Of a stretch of DNA of 64,000 nucleotides, positions 58,901 through 64,000 are shown one piece after another. A program made the translations under genes and the position numbers. The DNA comes from Leptasterias polaris. Its lineage: Eukaryota > Echinodermata > Asteroidea > Forcipulatida > Asteriidae. Below the pieces are notes generated by a model that saw only the letters and a list, made by a program, of their open reading frames with translations, was not told where the DNA came from and searched no databases. Numbering within the stretch: position 1 is the first letter of the stretch; each line of letters opens with the position of its first letter. The DNA lies in the NCBI GenBank assembly GCA_037783415.1, contig JAZGTN010000068.1, positions 62,001 through 126,000 on the forward strand, in the 5' to 3' direction.

Positions 58901-61900
58901 TATATGCATATATTAATGTCAATGAACTTATGCATGCTAATCAATCCGGCTTTCGACCTTTGCACTCTACAACAACCATTTTAGCTAAACTTGTCAATCA
59001 ATGGAGCAGTAATATTGAAAACGGTCAACTTAATGGAGTGGCTTTTATTGACTTAAGGAAGGCATTTGATACAATTGACCATAATATTCTTCTCATAAAA
59101 TTGAAAGCACTTGGTTGTTCAAATCGTACACTGAATTGGTTCTCCAGCTACTTGTCAGACCGGACTCAAAGGGTCTGTTTTAAAAAGGTTTTATCTAATC
59201 GATTAAAGGTTGTTAGCGGAGTTCCACAAGGCTCAATTCTAGGTCCGCTATTATTCTCTATATATGTGAATTCCATGCCGTCTGCAGTTACTGATGGTAT
59301 AGTGGACATGTTTGCCGATGACACTACTGTTACTGTCAGCGGAAAAACGGCGAATGAAGTTGCAAACAAATTATCTGTTGCGACAGACCAAATAAGCAGG
59401 TGGTTAGAGAATAATAGACTTGTGCTAAATTTTGATAAAACCAATGTTATGATCATAGGGACAAAGGTAAAATTGAAGAATTCGAACGAAATTACAGTAT
59501 CAGTTAACCAGTGTTTAATTAAACGGGTCAAGAGTACCAAATGCCTTGGAGTCATAATTGACGAAGAGTTAAAATGGACTGACCATGTCGACCATGTTGT
59601 CAAAACGTTACGGACAAAACTTGCAATCTTGAGACGCGTAAAACCATGTATCCCATTTAATGTATTAAAAACAATGTATAATGCTTTCGTTTTACCACAC
59701 TTCGACTATTGCTCACAAATATGGTCGGATAGGTATCAGATGCACAATAACAAATTAATTAAGTTACAGAAGTATGCAGCCCGTTTAATCTTGTCTAAGG
59801 GTTTTGACACTCCATCAAGTGAACTTTTTAAAGAATTAGGATGGTTGCCATTACATGAACGATTTTTTTACTTAAATGCAGTTTTTATGTTTAAATGTAC
59901 TCGTGGACTTGCGCCGTCGTATTTAACAAAAATGTAACACAACTTTCTGATGCACACAGTTACAATACTAGAGGAGCTACTGCTAATAATTTGTTAATCC
60001 CAAAGTACAAAACGGAGTGCTACAAACATAGTCCGATCATTAATTGCACCACAATATGGAATACCCTAAGTACTGAAATTCGTTCGGCGCCATCTCTATC
60101 TCATTTTAAATCACTTCTGAAATCAAGTCTTTTGGCTTCTGCCTTTTAATTATTTTATCTTTCGCTGTTTATTTTCATTTGTATAAACCCACCCATTTTT
60201 ATTTATATAATTGTATTTGTATTATTTTAACTATTCCACTATTTAATTTTTTTATTATATATATTTTTTTTTTTATTATATTCCCCAGGGCCCCATGGAA
60301 GACCACAAGTTTATGTGAATGGGTCTCCCTGGTAAAACAAAGATAATAATAATAATAATAATAATTATGAGGCAATTTTTGTTGCAGAGGGAATATTCAA
60401 AAGTGTTACAAAATATTTTAGCACTTCTGACACAATTATGCTACTCACCTGAATGTTTTCATGTTTGCGATACATTGGTGTTAGAGCAAAGCCAAATTAT
60501 AATGTGCATTAAAGCACAATTTATTCTAGTTGTCTATTATTTGTTGTTTTGTCTTTATTTACAGCCCATGAACACATTGTTCATGCACTATTTTGCAGCA
60601 AAGCAAGAGTTTTCACACGGCAGTGCGAGGGAGATCATCCGGTAAGCACATGGTGTTAACTGTACTATAATCTTTGGCGTATAAGCCGCCTGGTGTATGA
60701 GCCACACTATACCAATATTGGCAGATCAAGATTAGGTGTCAATGTATAAGTCACACCACCATATAAGCCAGGCCCATATAAGCTGCAAAATGACCCAACA
60801 CAAAATGGTACTGACTGGTACCAATGGTGCATTGCTCGATGTCTGAATATATTTGTATGCGAATCAAAGTAAACCTTTGGTTTTTGGAACCTTTCGATTG
60901 TTTTAATCCTATATAAAGGTAGATATATACAATAAAACTAACTTGTGAAAATTTCACTTCAGGTGGTCACGTTTTTGAGATATCGCCGAAACACCGGAGC
61001 GAATATGTCCACACAGGAAGAATATCCCTATAGGAGTATACAATCTGAAAAAAGTTTCTGACAGAAACGTTTCTCAGATTCCAATTTGGGGGCATAAAAT
61101 CTGATATATTTTTTCATAACACTTCGAAGTGAAATGATTCTCAAAATGCTTTATACTATCGAAAGCTGCTGTACTTTTTACCGCGTAAGTTTTTATTGCC
61201 TTTAATTTTCAAAGTCATTACCAAACGTATTCAGACCCTTTAAGTGCCAAATGTTACTGATTTTCAACCATGGGTCACATTGGTCACATAAAGTGCGGAT
61301 ACTGTTCTTTGACAATTAGCAATGTTGTCCACATGCTTTAAGGTTCTTGGTTGGGGTGTATGGGTGCAGCGCCACAAAAAATGCTGTTTGAGAACAGCAG
61401 TGCATCCACACCCTCCTAGGAGAGTTTAAAAGACTCATGGATTTGAACCATTTCAGCTATATGGTTATCCCGGAGCTCCAAGTTGCCCCTGTAGTTTCCA
61501 AAATTCAGTGTCCGAAAAAAGAAAAAGAAATGTATTTATTTCTTACCTTTAGAATGTTTTCATTTTGCAGCACTGTCTTCAATGCAGTACCAGACATTCA
61601 CTTCTTGTATCTCATTGTACCCAACGACATCTTCCCCGAGCCTGCCTTGGCAGACATCTTCAAGCCGCTGGAGAAAAAGTTTGGGGCAAAACCTCTGGAG
61701 AAATACTCAATATTTGTCTGCCACAGACATGACCATTGTCCTGTTCTCTTCGTTAGGAAAGCCAGGTACTGTTAGTTTGATGCATTTTTTTGTGTTTATT
61801 TTTTATGAAAGGAATCTACCCCGTCACCCTAAGGAATGGTAGCAACAACATTGCACCTTAATATTCGTACATTACAGGCCTCGAATTACACGGCGGCCAC

Positions 61901-63638
61901 GACGGCCAGTGCCGTCGATGCCCTTGTAACTGGCCGTGGTGCCCTTCATAAAATTACCCTTTTCACGGCCATAATTGCCGGCCCTTCTTCCCCGTTGGCC
62001 GTCGTGCCCTTTTTAATAAAAAATCAACTGTTTTCAGTGTTGTCCAGAAGCGCAGGCTGTTGGCAATTTCACTAAAAACTTGTTTTACCCAGTTGACAAT
62101 GATTTAAAAAACCCAAACTTTTCTACCCAAACGAAGCTGACACAAAACTGTCGGTCCTTTTCTTTACCTCAGACACTCTCCAGACACTCCTGGGAGAATG
62201 ATTGACACTCCTATTGTGATCCAATTAGGTCTTATCTTAATCCTCTGCAGATTGTTATACATTGTTTTAGTTTGTAATACTCTTGCTTCACTCAAAAGAC
62301 AAGCCGCATGTGTGGTGTCTTTGTGGTTTTATGGCATGGTTTTTTTACTTTTAGGAATGGGTATTTTGTTCTATCATGGTTCTATTAAACCTAGAAAGTG
62401 CGTTGACATGTGCTGGCTGTAGCATGGAGGTAGAATTATACTTTTACAGTTTGTTTATGAATAAGATATGATTTATCAATATCTTATTCATGCAAACTGT
62501 TTCATTGGGTTTACCACCCTAAGGGGAACCTCTGGCCAATTTTCAAATTGTTACAATTTTTTTTAAAGGGTATCCTAACTTTTTCAATAAAGATAGTATA
62601 GTTTGAATCAATAATAAGAAAAGGCATGCACTATGGTTTTACTTTGGGTCACAAAAGGGCCTCGTGCCTTTTCTATTTTTACATTTTTGGCCTTGGTGCC
62701 CTACCTACTGGCCTTGGTGCCCTTCAAAATTTGGCCTGCTCCAAGGCCAAAGTGGCCTTGCCCTAAAAAAATTGTAATTCCAGGCCTGACATTATTATTG
62801 ATATGACATCTGTAATAAAGTCAACTGAACTTGGTATTTAATTGTGACGACACTTTCACAGCCTATCCTAAACATATCCTCAGGCCGACTGGTCTTGTGG
62901 CGGCTTAAGGTATTTCATATCATTATTTTATTATCTGGATGATGGAGAGCATTCATAAATACACATTATTATTGGTATTTTTCATTCGTCGTCATAACAG
63001 AAGCGTTTTTATGATATTTGTATTTATTTGAGTTATTGCAATGATGTGGGATAAATTGTCACTTAAAATCCATCATCTCTGAGACAAGCTACATGTAGGT
63101 TGGTTTTCAACTTTGTCTTAACATCAGTGGGTTGGGTGTTTTTAAGTTGAAAAAGAAAAATTATTGAACAAAGAAAATTACTGGAATGGGATTTTAATCT
63201 GCAACGTCCGGATTAAAACGTTGATACTTTACCAACTGAGCCATCTAGCCCTATGATGGCAGTGTTTTATCACTATCTTTGTTCAAGGACCCAATCAGAA
63301 GCCATTCAACCTTAAACTCCTGTATAACCAGGGATCACAACCAAGTATATGATAAGTGGCAGTACAGGTATCACCTTGAGGGGATGCAACTTTTTTATTT
63401 CAAATATCAAGTAAAAACCACAAGCAAGGGAAACTGACTGGTAAATTTTGGTTTAAAAAAAGTATTGCTTGTCAAAATTGGCTCCTTTTTGATTCTTTGT
63501 TTCAGGGTGGAAGACCATGATGACTTGACCCCTATTTTCAACCGTCAGAGTGACATGTTGAAGACGACGTATGGAGATTACTTTTTAGCAGAGTTGATTG
63601 AATCTCAGGATGAAGATAACCATGCTATTATTGTTGAG
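55948..63638 (+). CDS. CFAP61: Cilia- and flagella-associated protein 61, first five coding exons (gene continues past window)
   Basis: CFAP61 belongs to the calmodulin- and spoke-associated complex at the base of radial spokes in motile cilia and sperm flagella. Coding exons: 55948-56093, 56729-56879, 60565-60641, 61571-61765, 63506-63638, all with GT-AG borders and compatible phases. They give the first 234 residues. Recognisable stretches are NARRTESLDAPNI, EKAVLAVTLNNDKEEILAHS, PMNTLFMHYFAAKQEF, VPDIHFLYLIVPND, FVCHRHDHCPVLFVRKARVE and YGDYFLAELIESQDEDNHA. These cover the N-terminal acetyltransferase-like region of the family. The protein is over 1,200 residues in human, so most of the gene lies to the right. 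The start follows from the conserved N-terminus. Introns are loaded with transposons, including a LINE in intron 2. Confidence 0.95.
57350..60367 (+). mobile_element. Non-LTR retrotransposon (Jockey/CR1-L2-type LINE), 5' truncated, in CFAP61 intron 2
   Basis: A LINE with endonuclease and reverse transcriptase, truncated within the N-terminus of its endonuclease. The 3' UTR ends near GGGTCTCCCTGGTAAAACAA followed by a (TAA)n tail at about 60341-60367. Sense orientation relative to CFAP61. The exact 5' junction and target duplication are not clear. Clade within the Jockey/CR1/L2 group is an estimate from motif style. Confidence 0.88.
57373..60149 (+). pseudogene. LINE ORF2: endonuclease plus reverse transcriptase, one frameshift near the C-terminus
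   Basis: The frame is open from 57373 (after a TGA at 57370) to a stop at 59935-59937. The first ATG is at 57700, but the endonuclease homology starts upstream (KPFDVICLNES, RHGGGVAVYI, GSVYRPPN), so the real protein began earlier. Counting from 57700, the endonuclease has GDFNC at residue 10 and the catalytic SDH at 77-79. The reverse transcriptase has NYRPISILPVISKILGKAV, FIDLRKAFDTIDH at about 449, GVPQGSILGPLLF at about 507 and the catalytic FADD at 538-541. The normal C-terminus (SYNTRG...IWNTLSTEIRS) continues in another frame at 59895-60149, which shows a single small frameshift. Little other damage, so fairly recent. Confidence 0.88.
61875..62788. mobile_element. Non-autonomous DNA transposon, 914 bp, in CFAP61 intron 4
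   Basis: Inverted ends CAGGCCTCGAATTAC / GTAATTCCAGGCCTG are flanked by a 6-bp duplication ACATTA (61869-61874 and 62789-62794). Near both ends are short GC-rich repeats of the form GGCC(TTG/GTG)GTGCCCT. No transposase. Two small open frames (61836-62075 and 62198-62422) have no family resemblance. Confidence 0.75.
63185..63300 (-). mobile_element. tRNA-derived SINE family B, copy 2
   Basis: On the minus strand GGGCTAGATGGCTCAGTTGG is an intact A-box region preceded by a GAACAAAGATAGTG-type leader, also seen upstream of copy 1. It is followed by a damaged B box region (GTTGCAGATTAAAATCCC). Confidence 0.6.
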
Positions 63639-63766
63639 GTGAGCTGATATTCATATTCCACTCATCTTGTCATTGAAAACTCCCAGATGTTTTTTATCAT
63701 ACTGTTTTAAAACTACACTCAAATGACACGGCCAGTTTGAATCTTGAATCTTGCTTACTCATTTTA

Positions 63767-63877
63767 TAGTTAATGATCTGACGTTTCATTCCTAGCAGAG
63801 TCTTTCTCGTAGGCTTTCTCTTGTTTAGCCTTTGAGAAAGACTCTGCTGGGGTCTAAACGACAGGCTCATTAACTAT
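63767..63877. mobile_element. Small foldback element, about 110 bp
   Basis: AGTTAATGATCTGACGTTT and AGCAGAGTCTTTCTC face GAGAAAGACTCTGCT and AAACGACAGGCTCATTAACT. A half copy (TTCGAGAAAGACTCTGCTAG) occurs at about 41570-41615 in CRNKL1 intron 12, so this is a dispersed family. Confidence 0.65.
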
Positions 63878-64000
63878 TAATGCATTTTTACCATAAGTCG
63901 TTTTGGTTGGTAAGAATTTGCAGCAGCTAATTAGTAATTATATTTTCTCATACTAATTTGTTTGTTACAAAAGCCTTTTTTATTTATTTTCTAACTGTTT

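Noticed and set aside
60660..60800. Possible element with repeated TATAAGCC words
   Set aside because: Words recur (GTATAAGCCGCC, ATATAAGCCAGG) but no clear ends or duplication could be defined.
1..64000. A new multi-gene defence, biosynthetic or secretion system
   Set aside because: The only genes are NXPE-like, CRNKL1 and CFAP61, all members of known families in ordinary eukaryotic arrangement.

Overview
The window is animal nuclear DNA: spliced genes with GT-AG introns, several repeat classes and no operons. Three protein-coding genes can be supported. The most likely source is a marine deuterostome, probably an echinoderm and perhaps a sea star. The reasons are CRNKL1 and CFAP61 in the head-to-head order found in human, a TU-like foldback element of the kind described in sea urchin, and SINEs that I recall from echinoderm sequence. 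The species assignment is an inference.

Layout. 1-9895 is a tandem satellite with a unit of about 1,153.5 bp, and most of it is organised as an alternating dimer of 2,307 bp. 9904-10062 holds three hairpin repeats. 10066-11902 is an AT-rich element with long inverted arms built of GCGAT-type motifs. 11903-27450 is a head-to-tail array of five roughly 2.6-4.1 kb Helitron-like units, with small DNA transposons present in some units and missing from others. 27451-28240 holds a second copy of the GCGAT arm and an inverted 5' part of the Helitron-like unit. 28241-29500 has only minor repeats.

29503-33364 (+) is an NXPE-family gene, complete at its 3' end, with a degenerate tandem repeat in its first visible intron. 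35311-37578 is a young non-autonomous LTR retrotransposon. 40502-53567 (-) is a complete CRNKL1 gene, a spliceosomal HAT-repeat protein of 758 residues. It has 14 coding exons and one clear U12-type AT-AC intron. 53568-53903 is the probable shared promoter. 55948-63638 (+) carries the first five coding exons of CFAP61, a protein of the axonemal radial-spoke region, and the gene runs off the right edge. The introns of these two genes carry foldback elements, MITEs, SINEs and a nearly full-length LINE.

I see no new multi-gene system. The most informative signals are the satellite's higher-order structure, the nested Helitron array, the AT-AC intron, and the CRNKL1-CFAP61 divergent pair with its ancient gene order.
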